This document shows, in pieces, positions 48,561 through 58,916 of a stretch of DNA of 64,000 nt. Position numbers and translations under genes: made by a program. The notes beneath the pieces are model-generated. The model did no database searches. It saw nothing but the letters and a program-made list of their open reading frames with translations, and was not told the origin of the DNA. Positions within the stretch are counted from its first letter, which is position 1, and each line of letters begins with the position of its first letter. Origin of the DNA: Epiperipatus broadwayi (lineage: Eukaryota; Onychophora; Udeonychophora; Euonychophora; Peripatidae); assembly GCA_028023455.1 (NCBI GenBank), contig JAQFVV010000028.1, positions 1,433,501-1,497,500 of the forward strand, written 5' to 3'.

Positions 48561-49800
48561 ACAAAATGATTTTTTTTTTTTAAAAAAAAAACGACTCTTA
48601 ATATCTTTATTTTTGTCAATCAAAGTTATGTATTTCAATAATTTCCTTAAAGTATGAATACAATGTAATTAGACCTGTATGTTCCAAATGTGTTATATTT
48701 TGAGAATTTAAATATAAAAATGGTCATAAATTAAAAATTTTAATGGTAATGTAACTGTTTACGTAAGTCATAAAGATCTGACAACAAAAGGGCTTTGTTA
48801 GAGTCCCCCCCCCCCCGCTTAATTTGTTTTTTGGTTCACATATACAGTACATATACAGTAAATATGATTTGCTGGCTCCTTGCTGCATTTGAGTTTGAAA
48901 CCCAAGAAATATATATTTTTTCAATCATCTCTAATCCCAGTTGAAATCTATGATTAATTCCAATCATTATGTTATTATCTGTATTAATAATATGACTATA
49001 TATTTGAGCTTAATTTATTTTAATTTCTAATTATAACTTTTAATGTTCTTATTCAATGCAAACTCAATAAATATTACTTTCCTTTTTTTTAGCATTTTCT
49101 TTAGACTTAGTTTTATGTAAATAAATAATCAAAGATCTGAATAGAGATGAAAGCCAGTTTGATAAATATTATAATATAGTTATTAATAGTCGTTTATTTC
49201 AATCTTGTTTTGAATGATCATTTATTTGTGTATTTGTGACACTATTGTAGACAAATAAATTGTATTGAATATTTGACCATTATATCAATTTAGATTTACT
49301 TTTTTGCTTTAATCTGGTAACTCCAGCAATATTTTCTAAAGCTCTGAAATATTGTTTGTAAAAAAACAACAGTATATCCGAAATATGAAGGATTTAAATA
49401 ATCTCCTTTTTTTTTTTTACTACTTTAGCTTACCATTTTAATTCATAAAATACTTTTTGCAAAACTGCTGTAAAAAATTGATATGAGATTTCTTTGTGAT
49501 ACATACTTATAAATATTAACTTTTTTACTGTTATATAATTTAATCATTACTTATACATTTTGACAAGTATTATTTCTACTATGACAATATTTTGTATCTA
49601 TATCTTCAGTGTTCAAAACTTTAATCTTTCAGAAAATATTTATAGAATCAAATGCATTTTCTTAATCCATATATTCACATCATAATAACAACTCATACTT
49701 ATATTCACAAGCTACATTCTTAACAAATCATTTAAATGAACTTTTAAATAATGTTCATCATTTTGTTCTGTTGATGCCAATCTAATTTATTAGAGAATAA
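48561..49800. other. AT-rich stretch
   Basis: No gene recognised. The minus frames at 48,724 and 49,744 are chance frames. Confidence 0.45.
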
Positions 49801-49980
49801 ATAAACTGATATTTTGACAACACAACCCTTACCCTCAACTGGATTAAAAAAACAGTTATGGAAGCAACCATGTTTAAAAAAAAAAATGTATAAAAACACA
49901 TGTTTTGACATGATAACACTTGCCCTCACTATCTTTTAACCAGTTGAGGGCAAGTGTTGTCTTGTTAAAATATTGGTATA
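49800..49980. repeat. Small inverted-repeat cluster
   Basis: Three related blocks with (t)gaca...aacactt(g/a)ccctca occur at about 49,812, 49,905 and, inverted, 49,944-49,970, including a 13-bp hairpin acacttgccctca / tgagggcaagtgt. Confidence 0.6.
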
Positions 49981-50524
49981 TTTACTTTTATACTATTTTA
50001 TTAAATATGGTTGCTCCCAACAACATGTTTTATAAAGCAACTTTTGCCTGGGAGAACATTCATTTTAATATATATGTATACAGACATTTTAAACATATTT
50101 AAAATATATTCCATGATGAAACTTGCATTACAAAAGGTGTAATGACATTTGAAAAATGGATATTTCTTATATAATATGAAGATTGTTTTTGCATTATACG
50201 ATTCTTCAGTAATAGACACTATTAGAGTTTTAAATAAGAATACGTTATGAAGTTTTTTACAAAGACATTCTACAGAAATATAATTTTCATTGCTTTTATT
50301 TCATAAGATGTAATTTAGGATCGAATGCATTGGATAACTTGATTTAAACATGGTGATGAATTATTTTAAGAAAAGTTTTCTTAAGATGAAGTTAAAAACA
50401 CCATGCAAAATGTCAAATAACCAGGATAATGTAGTATCAGGATAGTATATTTATATTTATAGATTGATTTGTATAGTCGTTGCAAAAAAATTACCCCAAT
50501 GTATTATTATTATCATAAAAAAGG

Positions 50525-51390
50525 AACAAACCTTATGTGCTTTTATGAATTTACATGCTCTTAATTGTGAGCTTCAATCTGAAAAGCATGTGTATGCTTA
50601 TGCTCAGAGCTTATCTATGCATAAGCCAACCATTGATCATCATGCTAAGATGAGTGTTTCAATCTATTGTGTGCCTGTGTTATAAATTATTAATTGAATT
50701 ATACAAACCTATTCATTTTGGAGCAGAAGAGAAATACATTCATTTTTAATCACCTGCAATTACAATAAATTCAAAATTTACTATGTATTTCTCATCACAG
50801 GTGATTAAAAATGAGATTACATCTCTTTTTTGCTACAGAATAAATGGGTTTGTATAATTCCATTAATAATTTATAACTCAGGCACCCAATAGATTGAAGC
50901 CCTGATTTCAGTATGGTGTGCAAAAATGGCTTATATATGGGAAAGCTTTAAGCATAAGTGTACACTTATGCTTTTCTAACCAATGCTCATGGATGAGTGC
51001 ATATAAATTCCCAAAAGCTTATGACTGGAGGTTTAGTCTGCACTATATAAATAAACTATTTATTACAGGAAATTCAAAATTTACTATGTATTTCTGATCA
51101 CAGGTGATTAAAAATGAGGTACTATATCTCTTTGACTACAGAATGAATAGGTTTGTATAATTCAATTAATAATTTATAATTCAGGTGCACACTAGTTTGA
51201 AATCCTGATTTCAGCATGGTCAAAGGCTGGCTTATATATAGATAATCTATATGCATAAGCACATACTTCTGCTTTTCAAACTGATGCTATCAGGTGAGTG
51301 CATGTAAATTTGTAAAAGCACATCTACAGAGGTGTGTTTCTTCTTCATAATATTACATACACAGTCTGTGCTATATAAATAATAGTCTAT
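50525..51390. mobile_element. Inverted arm plus ~301-bp tandem repeat
   Basis: 50,527-50,770 is the inverted complement of 50,790-51,010 (centre near 50,778). The block aaattcaaaatttactatgtatttct recurs at about 50,768 and 51,070, giving a direct period of ~301 bp that continues to about 51,385. The architecture matches the other short elements here (inverted 5' piece then tandem units), but no hammerhead core was found. The frame at 50,464-50,685 is incidental. Confidence 0.65.
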
Positions 51391-51742
51391 TTATTATTAT
51401 TATTATTTGAAAGACGTATGTATAATAAAATCATAGATAATGTTATAAATTATTTAACTTCCACTCAACATAGTTTTTGTCAAATAGGTCTTTTAAAGTA
51501 ATCTCATCACTATATTTGATCATATTGATCTTGCTACAAAAAGATTAGAGATTAGATGTAACTTATTTTGATCTGTCTAAGACATTTGTCAGAGTCAATC
51601 ATGATATTCTTCTTCAAAAACTTTACAGATTTGGTTTCTCTGTAGAGCTTATTAAATAGTTCGGTTCATTCATTAAAGGTATGAAGGCTTTTGTTAAGTA
51701 TAATAATCAAATATACACTTTATACAATTGAATTTTGGGTGT

Positions 51743-52325
51743 ATATCTGTCATATCTGACCCTGCCTTCAGAAGTGGACAATTTCCAGATTCCTTGCCTG
51801 ATTGGCTAGCACCCAGTTGCTATCCAACAGGATTAAAACCTTCACTGGGTTTGTGCATTGAACCTGCATGTTTCCAGTAAGGTAGGGGATCTGCCTTTAA
51901 ATATACAGCCTTTTGGAGGCAAGGCAGAGAGCAATTACTTCCGTTAACCTGAATGACAGAACGTGCTCTCCATTAAACCTTCTGCCGTCAGCAAAGGTAT
52001 TTATCTATACATTATCATGACATCCACACAGTGAGGCAAATCCAACTATGAACTGGAAACTGCTACATCTGAACTAGAGCTGACTCGAAGCAAGCTAAAT
52101 ACATAGCTGGAAGAGTCTTACCAGAACTCACAATGAAAGTGAGTTCATACTCCGCATGACTATCTCAGCATTAAAGTCTATCAACTGTATTTGTTCATTT
52201 GTTTAACTAACGTGTGTATATAATTTGTACTAATAAATTGTACATATTAATTGCTGAATAGTTGTTCTTTTTGTATTTATTGGCTTGGAAACGAACCTGC
52301 AAGCCTAACCAAACACAACAATATC
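51743..52325 (+). mobile_element. Solo LTR with 5-bp TSD, inserted in LINE RT
   Basis: A 573-bp segment (51,748-52,320) starts TGTCATATCTGACC and ends AACCAAACACAACA, with ATATC on both sides (51,743-51,747 and 52,321-52,325). Its base composition is less AT-rich than its neighbours. A TATA-like ttaaatata at 51,897-51,905 and an aataaa at 52,232-52,237 fit a plus-oriented LTR with U3-R-U5 order. No internal region remains, so it arose by LTR-LTR recombination. Removing it with one TSD copy would reconnect the LINE RT frame. Confidence 0.85.
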
Positions 52326-53234
52326 AAAGTAGCATTTTGGCTCCTTTATTATTCAACATATATGTGGATGATCTTAAAGAATATCTCATTTACTGTGCTG
52401 TGCTGATGACTTCAAATTTTGCAATCAAGTACATTAAATGATCAAATTTCTCTACAAAATGGTATTAGTAATTTTATTGCTTGGTGTAGTGAGGACAAGT
52501 GTTTAGTAGTTTCATATTGAAATAAGTTTGAATATCTAGGTCTTTTGTATTATATTGAAACACATCAAATTAAATGTAAGATTTTACAAAAGGATCTTGG
52601 TATTCTATTCACAAATAATGAATAATTTCATGTGCATGTTGAATCCATAATTAGTGGAACTCTTAAAATTATGGAAATGATTCTTAGATATGGCAGATTG
52701 TTAATTAAAACATAAATTGTTCAGAGCCCTTGTTTTTCTTATTATTGAATATGGACTTGTTGTCTGGAAGCCATACTCAAAAAAGGCTACTGCTAAACTT
52801 CAATCATTGGGTGAGAAATTTTACAGAAGATGTGAGTTTAGATAAAAACAGCATATTATTTTTCTCTTCAAGAAGAAGGATAAGCAAACAAAATCATATA
52901 AAATTGCAAATAAATAAGCAATTTGCCAAAATCTGTTATCAAATAGGATTTCAGGTCTTCTTAATCTTACAGTCTGTTACTCAAATATTCTTAGGACTTC
53001 AGGCCTTCTTTATTTTAAAACCTGTTACTCAGGTGCTCTTAAATTTTCTCCAGTGTTTCAGTTATTGGACTTTTATGATTAAAAATTTTGCCATAATAAT
53101 TATTTTAATTTAAATGATAAAAATTATAATATAGTTTTTGTTAAAATATATAACATTTAGTTTATTACAATGATGTCATATGGCATCCTTTTTTTATATT
53201 TGTAATCTATGTTATTTATATGTGCATATTTTTC

Positions 53235-53524
53235 TTTTTATAATCTTCTTCAAGAAGTATAAGCACTCTTTCTTATTGCATTGCCAAATGTATACCATAT
53301 AATACTAAATCATCCATGCACTTTACTACTGTTACACAATGCTTTATTTATTACCCTCTTAAAATTTTTAAAATTTGAATTTAGCAGTTGGGAGATATAA
53401 AGTTCTGAGGAAGATTGCTGGAGCAATCAAAACTGTTAACTGTAAAAGAGGGTGGTAAATAAAGCATTGTGTAACAGTAGTAAAGTGCATGGATAATTTA
53501 GTATTATATGATATTTTTATAATC
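53235..53524 (+). mobile_element. Family E HHR foldback element with 11-bp TSD
   Basis: TTTTTATAATC at 53,235-53,245 and 53,514-53,524 flanks a 268-bp insert. Arms at 53,285-53,365 and 53,440-53,512 are inverted copies. The hammerhead at 53,400-53,440: GUU, CUGAGGA (53,405-11), helix II GAUUG/CAAUC, AAAA (canonical GAAA), C-U-GU, U17, AAC pairing with GUU. The only core change is G12 to A. Confidence 0.82.
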
Positions 53525-53625
53525 ATATAAGTACTACTTAATTAATTTATGTGCAATCTGTAATTGACCTACAGTGCTATGGAATTGTATATTAAATAAA
53601 TAAATAAATAAATTGAAATGAATTA

Positions 53626-54260
53626 TTATTTCTAAAATTTTCACAAAAATGATTAAAAATAACAGTCCTTTAATTGATAAATACTCTCATTTTCCGTTGT
53701 GGTATTACAAGGATCTAAGATTAGCCATTTAAAAAAAAATTATTTAAACATAATTTAAAATAATAATTTCAGTCATTTAGGTATAGAAGAATGTTTATTT
53801 GAATATTGAGATAATGTTTAGAAAGCCTATAAATTCAAAATGGCTTGTATGGCTCTTTAGGATTATCAAAGAGTAGTTCTGATTATTCAGTGCACAACAG
53901 GTCTCCATACATTTATTTAGATCTCTATATTATTGAATTTCTTGATTTAAATTTACGATGCAGAATCCTGAATTTTTTTATTATCTTTGTCCCAGTAATG
54001 TTTTCATAAATTTTAGATGATTAGTTTTGCGATAACCTATTTTCATTAGTGATAATAGTTACGTATAGTAGTTAGACATATAGTTGATTAGATGCTCCTG
54101 AGTCTATTCACACTGAATTCAGCCCTTTGACCGGGGCAGAATCCCAAGGGAAAACTAGAAATTCATATGAAAGCTTCTTGGTGAACTTAAGAAGATTTAT
54201 CCTTGTTGCATAGTAGCCTGCAACTACTTCCTAATGCATACTATGATGTTGAAGACCAGC
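53626..54260. other. AT-rich stretch
   Basis: Nothing recognised. Confidence 0.45.
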
Positions 54261-54529
54261 AAGAAGAATAAGTTTATTTTTCTCATTGCATTGCCAAAGC
54301 CATATAATATTAATATCATTTTCATTCTTTATTACTTTCTACAATGCATTTTACAACCCGCTATTGATGGTTTTGATTGCCCCAGCAATCTTCTTCAGAA
54401 CTTCTAATATTTGTAAATATAAGTAGAAATTCTGAAGAAGATTGCTGGGACAATCGAAACTGTCAATAATGGTTTGTAAAAAGCATTGAATAAAAACATA
54501 AATGATATTAATATTATAAGAAGAATAAG
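54261..54529 (+). mobile_element. Family E HHR foldback element with 12-bp TSD
   Basis: AAGAAGAATAAG at 54,261-54,272 and 54,518-54,529 flanks a 245-bp insert. The arms carry two head-to-head hammerheads separated by ~40 bp. It lies ~750 bp from its sister at 53.2 kb, but with a different TSD, so it is an independent insertion and not a local duplication. Confidence 0.85.
54427..54470 (+). ncRNA. Hammerhead ribozyme motif, family E
   Basis: AAAUU (54,427-31), CUGAAGA (54,432-38), one unpaired A, helix II GAUUG-CUGGGA-CAAUC, GAAA (54,456-59), C-U-GU, C17 at 54,464, then AAUAAU pairing with AAUU. All core nucleotides are canonical. Helix III is minimal (AC/GU with a 1-nt loop), which would work only as a dimer or not at all. 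Confidence 0.72.
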
Positions 54530-54939
54530 ACAAATTAATTTTTATTACCAGACTATTCATATCAAATTTTTATTCCAGAGAATATTAATTTTTGAATTAC
54601 TGATAAAAAGTTTTGGTATTAACTTTCTGCTTCTGGAAGCAAAATTCACGATTTATATTAAAAGAAACAGCTAAATATAGATAGATTATTCATAGCAAGA
54701 TTACAATTGTAATAGGAATATCAATTAGTTTTTGATAACATAATATATACAATACAAATTTATTTCTGATTTCTCTAAGTTTAAGCTACTTTTTGTTAAG
54801 TGTTAATTAAATTAAATTTATCCTGTCTAGTGTTTACCATTAGTTAAAATTTAAAAAAAAAAGATTGTTTTACTCATCAATAATGCAAATCATATATATC
54901 ATGAAATTGCTTTATAAAAAGCTTGTAATTACAAAAATA

Positions 54940-55120
54940 TAATATAGAGCACATATCAATAGCTCAAAGAAGCTTTTATTAATAAGTTCTGTAAGAGAAA
55001 ATATTTAAAATCTCTATCTGGAATATTCTTATCCCCAGACCAATTGGTTTCAAGCTTACATCTCACCTCAGTGAGGAGCTAGAACATTCAGACCATAGAT
55101 CTTCTTCTATCAAGGATTAC
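54940..55120 (-). repeat. Family C' HHR repeat fragment
   Basis: Same blocks as at 22.8-23.7 kb (gtaagagaaaatatttaaaatctctatctg, cctcagtgaggagctagaa). The minus strand carries CUCACUGAGGUGAG...GAAACCAAUUGGUC, the family C' hammerhead with the unusual CUGAGGU core and a fully palindromic ACCAAUUGGU helix III. Confidence 0.65.
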
Positions 55121-55333
55121 ATTTTGTTTTTTGATTATAAAAACTTTTATCTTTTATTCTTCTTTTTTAAGAAAACTATTTTACTTTAAAATTTAATAAA
55201 AATTCTTTATATCTTTTTGTAATGTTTAGCTAATTGTACTATTCTTTAATTTTAATATTTAATATTAAACTAGCCCCGTCCCCTGCTAATTATATGTCAG
55301 AAGTATAAAATAAATATTTCTATATATATATAT

Positions 55334-55785
55334 TGCAAGGAAATCAAGTCATATATCACATGATTTAATTTAATAAGCTTGTACTACAAATGAGTGTGTT
55401 AATAGCTCTTAACAAGTTTTTCTGAATATCCCTATTCTCAGACCAGTTTCTAGCTGCTGGCTATCATCAGTGAAGTACTAGGACATTCAGGAATTAGATT
55501 TAAAAGTACCAGATCAAGCCCAGTATTTATCTAATAGTTAACTATTAAGTAGAAAATCTAAAATTTTCAGACATCCATAGTTTTCAAATCCAGCTATTTA
55601 ACATAAATAGCCATATGGGACTGAAATAAGTTTAGATACAACATATATTAATAGCTTTAGCTATATAAAATCACCAAAGACTCAAGAGTAAAACTATAAT
55701 TGCAAGGCAATCTAATCATACATCATGTGACTTAATTTAATAAGCTTGTATTACAAATGTTATATAAAGAGCATGCTAATAGCTC

Positions 55786-55789
<4 letters not shown>
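55334..55789 (-). mobile_element. Family C HHR tandem element (~367-bp unit)
   Basis: The block tgcaagg(a/c)aatc(a/t)a(g/a)tcata begins at 55,334 and again at 55,701, giving a 367-bp period. The unit carries a hammerhead on the minus strand. The second, partial copy (55,701-55,789) is the upstream end in the sense direction and starts within ~28 nt of the position after the HHR cleavage site. A (TA)n tract replaces the rest. Confidence 0.75.
55436..55475 (-). ncRNA. Hammerhead ribozyme, family C, complete core
   Basis: Minus strand: CUUCA (helix I), CUGAUGA (55,470-64), helix II UAGC-CAGCA-GCUA, GAAA (55,50-47 of the 55,4xx block), helix III AC-UG-GU, C17 at 55,441, then UGAG pairing with CUUCA. 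Every catalytic-core nucleotide is canonical and helices I and II are fully paired. This is one of the two best motifs in the window. The predicted cut is between 55,441 and 55,440. Confidence 0.85.

Positions 55790-55845
<56 letters not shown>
55790..55845. repeat. (TA)n microsatellite
   Basis: About 55 bp of perfect TA between the family C partial unit and an RTE tail. Confidence 0.97.
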
Positions 55846-55848
<3 letters not shown>

Positions 55849-55905
55849 CTTGGAGAGAACATCCTACAGTTGATCAATAATGGTTAAAAATGATGATTTG
55901 GCATT
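55846..55905 (+). repeat. RTE-type LINE 3' tail fragment
   Basis: gaacttggagagaacatcct and gatcaataatggtt followed by gatgattt match the terminal ~60 bp of RTE copies. Confidence 0.6.
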
Positions 55906-56475
55906 AAATACCTATAATAAATGTAAGATCGTCTGAAGGTATTTCTGCATGACAACATGGAAATTTCTTGCAAGTGTTTATAATCAAATTATTATTTCAT
56001 GCCAATTAAAGATAGCCTTTTGGTTAGTTATTAAGCATTTTAATTCTCTCATCAAAGCAATTCATATGAGTATCAATTTACCACCTATTGAAGCAAATTG
56101 GTAATTAAAAAAAAAAGTATCAGTAATTATATATATATATATTGTTCATAATATTTTAATTCCAAAAAAATATGTATAGATGTCACATATCTGAAAATAC
56201 CTTTATCCCCCCCCCCCAACTTGATTGGTTTCTATTATTCTTTGGTAATTTCTAACTTTGTTAAAAATAGAATGTTATATTTTTGAATAAATGAAATTGC
56301 AAGGAAGACAGTACAAGCTATTTGATAATACACAATCAATGAACATTTATTAAAAAATTTTTCCATTTTTTAAAAATTTTTTACCCTTTTTAAAACTTTA
56401 AAGGAAAAAAAAAAAATTCCCCAAGTTTTGTTTTTTTTCCTGGGGTTTTGGGGGGGGGGTTTTTTAGTTTTTTTT
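55906..56475. other. AT-rich stretch with homopolymer runs
   Basis: No gene recognised. 56,200-56,480 holds C, A, G and T homopolymer runs that may include sequencing or assembly error. Confidence 0.45.
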
Positions 56476-56481
56476 TTTTTT

Positions 56482-56812
56482 TGGATATTTCCATAATCTA
56501 ATATGCATACTGAATGTCTTTAGAAAACACTCTAACCAACTGGCTCAGTTGGTTAGAGTGTTACCTTAAAATTCAATAATCAAGAATGTGAGGATCTAGG
56601 TTTGAATCCCTTGCTAGTACTGTCACTGGTCAGGCCAGCATAACCTGAAGAAGAGGGGAGAATAATACCTCTTGAAAAGTGCATATACTTACCTGTTTGA
56701 TGTGCTATTACTAACAATTGAATGTATTTGGAATATTTAAAGAAGGCTATGTTTTTCTAAAGACATTCAATAGACATATTAAATGATGGAAATGGTCAAA
56801 TACAAAAATACA
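56482..56812 (+). mobile_element. Solo PLE terminal region with inverted 5' end
   Basis: 56,483-56,526 is the inverted complement of its own 3' end (tttctaaagacattcaatag...gatggaaat), then cactctaaccaact inverted against ttggttagagtg. The direct part holds the tRNA-like segment (A box 56,541-56,560, B box ggtttgaatccc at 56,599), a hammerhead relic (CUGAAGA at 56,645-51, GAAA at 56,674-77, helix III region deleted) and the leader to about 56,812. It shows that the tRNA-like plus HHR region can insert without the ORF. Confidence 0.75.
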
Positions 56813-57482
56813 ATCAGATATTGATATATATTTATTCATATTTTAAAAACAAATGTCAAATAAAAAAGATTTCATTTATTTCTGAAAAAAATATAATCAC
56901 CTCAGACAGTTGAATGATGAAATAATGCTTTAATTATGATATAATTTTATTATTTAGAGAAAGAAATCTAATTTTTTTTAGAATCTACTTCATTTCTAAA
57001 GAAAATCATCTATCAAATAAGGTAAAATTTATTATATTCTGATAAATAATGTTTTAATATTAAACCTAATGTTTAAAACTTATGACAGTAAAAAACAATT
57101 AAAACTATCACAGTGTTAATGCAGTAGGAGAATACTAAAGATGTTACATAACAAATTTCCACTAAACAACTTGAGAGTATAAAATCATTTTACAATATTA
57201 TTTCATTTTATCAAATCAGATACATTAAATAACAATTTTTAATAACATATATATATATATTGCTTATAACACTTCTTTCATATACACTTCAATGCAAACA
57301 AATTTTCTTAAAAACTTCTTTATTTTCTTACAGTTTCAACTGTCCAGCAGTCTTCATCAGGGCTCTAATCTTCTTCTCTGTTTTAATTAAATGAAATTTT
57401 TTTTTTTTAATTTAATGAAATCTTTTTTATTTGACATTTGTTTTTAAAATGTGAATAAATATATATCAATATCTGATTGTAA
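56812..57482. mobile_element. Foldback repeat with HHR motif on minus strand
   Basis: A 66-71-bp inverted pair (56,812-56,882 and 57,410-57,482, caatcagatattgatatata / tatatatcaatatctgattg) encloses ~530 bp. Inside, the minus strand at 57,329-57,365 has CUGAUGA (57,360-54), an unpaired A, helix II GACUG-CUGGA-CAGUU, GAAAC and UGUA. Helix I is not supported. Related to family E. Confidence 0.62.
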
Positions 57483-57989
57483 TTAATAACTTTGAAAAAG
57501 ATAAATTTAATAATTACATGTAATTAGTCAAAAATATATGTCAGTAAATATCTATAATAGATCTAAAATCATTTGAGGGATATTTGTGCAATAATATGTG
57601 GAAAAATCTCTCATATGTTAATGCTCTATTTGTTATCTTTAACTAAAAACTCTAATAAGTTTTAAATTATTTACATTTAATTATTGATTTGGTCTTTCTC
57701 TGAGTTATTAAAATGAGTGCTGAATGATCCTGCTGTCAATAATAATGTGAAGTTTGCATAATTACTATGTATATTTGCAACAGAAATAAGTTAATTCTCA
57801 CAAGTTGTTATTATTTGAATTGTTGGTATAAGACCTTTAACAGCCAGAAATATATTCCTTTTACTGGCAAAAAGTTATAATATGGATGATATCAATTGCA
57901 AGATTTTTCTACCTTGTCTTATGTATTAACACAAATTTACACTTACATATTATGTTCAAATTGGTGAGCCTTAAAAATAAATAGTCAAA

Positions 57990-58310
57990 TGCTTTGTTGT
58001 ATGAGAGTTCATAAGTTCAAGCATTTCCAATGGTGAATAAAGGGGTTGGTTCATGAACCTTGAGTTTTAGAATCTGCTACTCTATCACAATAGCAAATCA
58101 ATCAGGGTAATGCAATATTAAATACAATGCTTAAATACCACCATATGAGACAGATATTTAAGATCTTACTAGCAACATCCATATGGAGAATGAGAGGACC
58201 ATCTGGTACATTACATATGATGGCTGTTGTATGACTCTAAAGCTTATATAGATAATACAATATGTAATTAGAAGGGATTTGAACCTAGACTTTCAAGATC
58301 CTTTCAGTAA
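57990..58310. repeat. Dispersed repeat also at the window's right edge
   Basis: ctttgttgtatgagagttcataagttcaagcatttccaatgg and the following block match 63,778-64,000 (ctttgttgcataggagatcttaaaaagttcaatcatttccagtg) for at least ~200 bp. On the minus strand there is an A-box-like ggtacagtggtagagta in the edge copy and a B-box-like ggttcaaatccc at ~58,275. Probably a tRNA-derived element; class not determined. Confidence 0.5.
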
Positions 58311-58489
58311 TGCACTCCATTTTAAGTATATATACTATACTTGTATTTATATATAGTATGCAGTAATTATTATATTATATAGTGATTCTAAAAAGATTAG
58401 TATTGAAAAAGAGTTAAGATGAAATGATTACATATCTCAAAACTTTGTATAGCAGTTTTACAAGTTCTATTTTATGGATCAAAATAAAA

Positions 58490-58735
58490 AAACAATGGAA
58501 ACCAAAATTCCTGGAAATTATTTCAGTCATCTAGATTTTGGACTTGAAGTGATTATTTTTGTAAACAATGTTTCGGAGCTTTGGGAAATGTTGCAAAAGT
58601 TATCAAATGAAAATAAGAAAGTAAGACAGAAAGTAAATAAATGGTAAACAGATTAAAATAACTTATAATTGATTTTCTTAGAAGAAGAAAATAAAAATTG
58701 ATAGTCATGAATTAGAATAAATTATTTATTTATCT
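58490..58735 (+). pseudogene. RTE-type LINE RT fragment
   Basis: Matches 62,838-63,000 of the main RTE copy: gattatttttgtaaacaat...cggagctttgggaaat and gcaaaagttatcaaatga. In the main copy this segment follows the catalytic motif. Frames are broken. Confidence 0.6.
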
Positions 58736-58916
58736 AGCACTTTGGTTTTAATTTGCACCAATCATTAGGGAATCCCCCTCTACACATATGCTATATAGAT
58801 TTAAATTAAAAAAACACTCTCCTTTCAAACACAAGATAAAGTGTTTTGAAAAGATAAGATGATTCCCTAATGATTATTACAATTTAAAAACAAAGCACTA
58901 GATAAATAAATAATTT
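58719..58916. repeat. Inverted repeat, ~58-bp arms
   Basis: aaattatttatttatctagcactttg and ccaatcattagggaatc pair with gattccctaatgatt and caaagcactagataaataaataattt. A related block recurs near 59,160-59,215. No coding or HHR seen. Confidence 0.65.

Larger units (their letters stand above)
51440..53625 (+). pseudogene. CR1/Jockey-like LINE, RT relic, twice interrupted
   Basis: The upstream part (to 51,742) encodes STQHSF and then YFDLSKTFVRVNHDILLQKL, the fingers and motif A region of non-LTR RTs (canonical D-SKAFD-V-H-LL-KL). After a solo LTR, 52,326 onward encodes LAPLLFNIYVDDL, the motif B end (canonical GPLLFNIYINDL), and then broken frames with KFEYLGL and the downstream thumb region. 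Stops and frameshifts are many. A 3'-UTR-like end (gtaattgacctacagtgctatggaattgtat, then aaataaataaat) at 53,560-53,620 suggests the element runs to there, with an HHR foldback inserted in its 3' UTR at 53,246-53,513. Confidence 0.72.

Noticed and set aside
50464-50685. A 73-residue frame with Cys/His residues
   Set aside because: It lies in the arm of a palindrome and is not kept in the other copies of the same repeat.
56380-56480. Dense run of A, C, G and T homopolymers as a possible structural element
   Set aside because: Looks like low-complexity sequence, possibly assembly error, at the edge of an insertion; no pairing or coding pattern seen.
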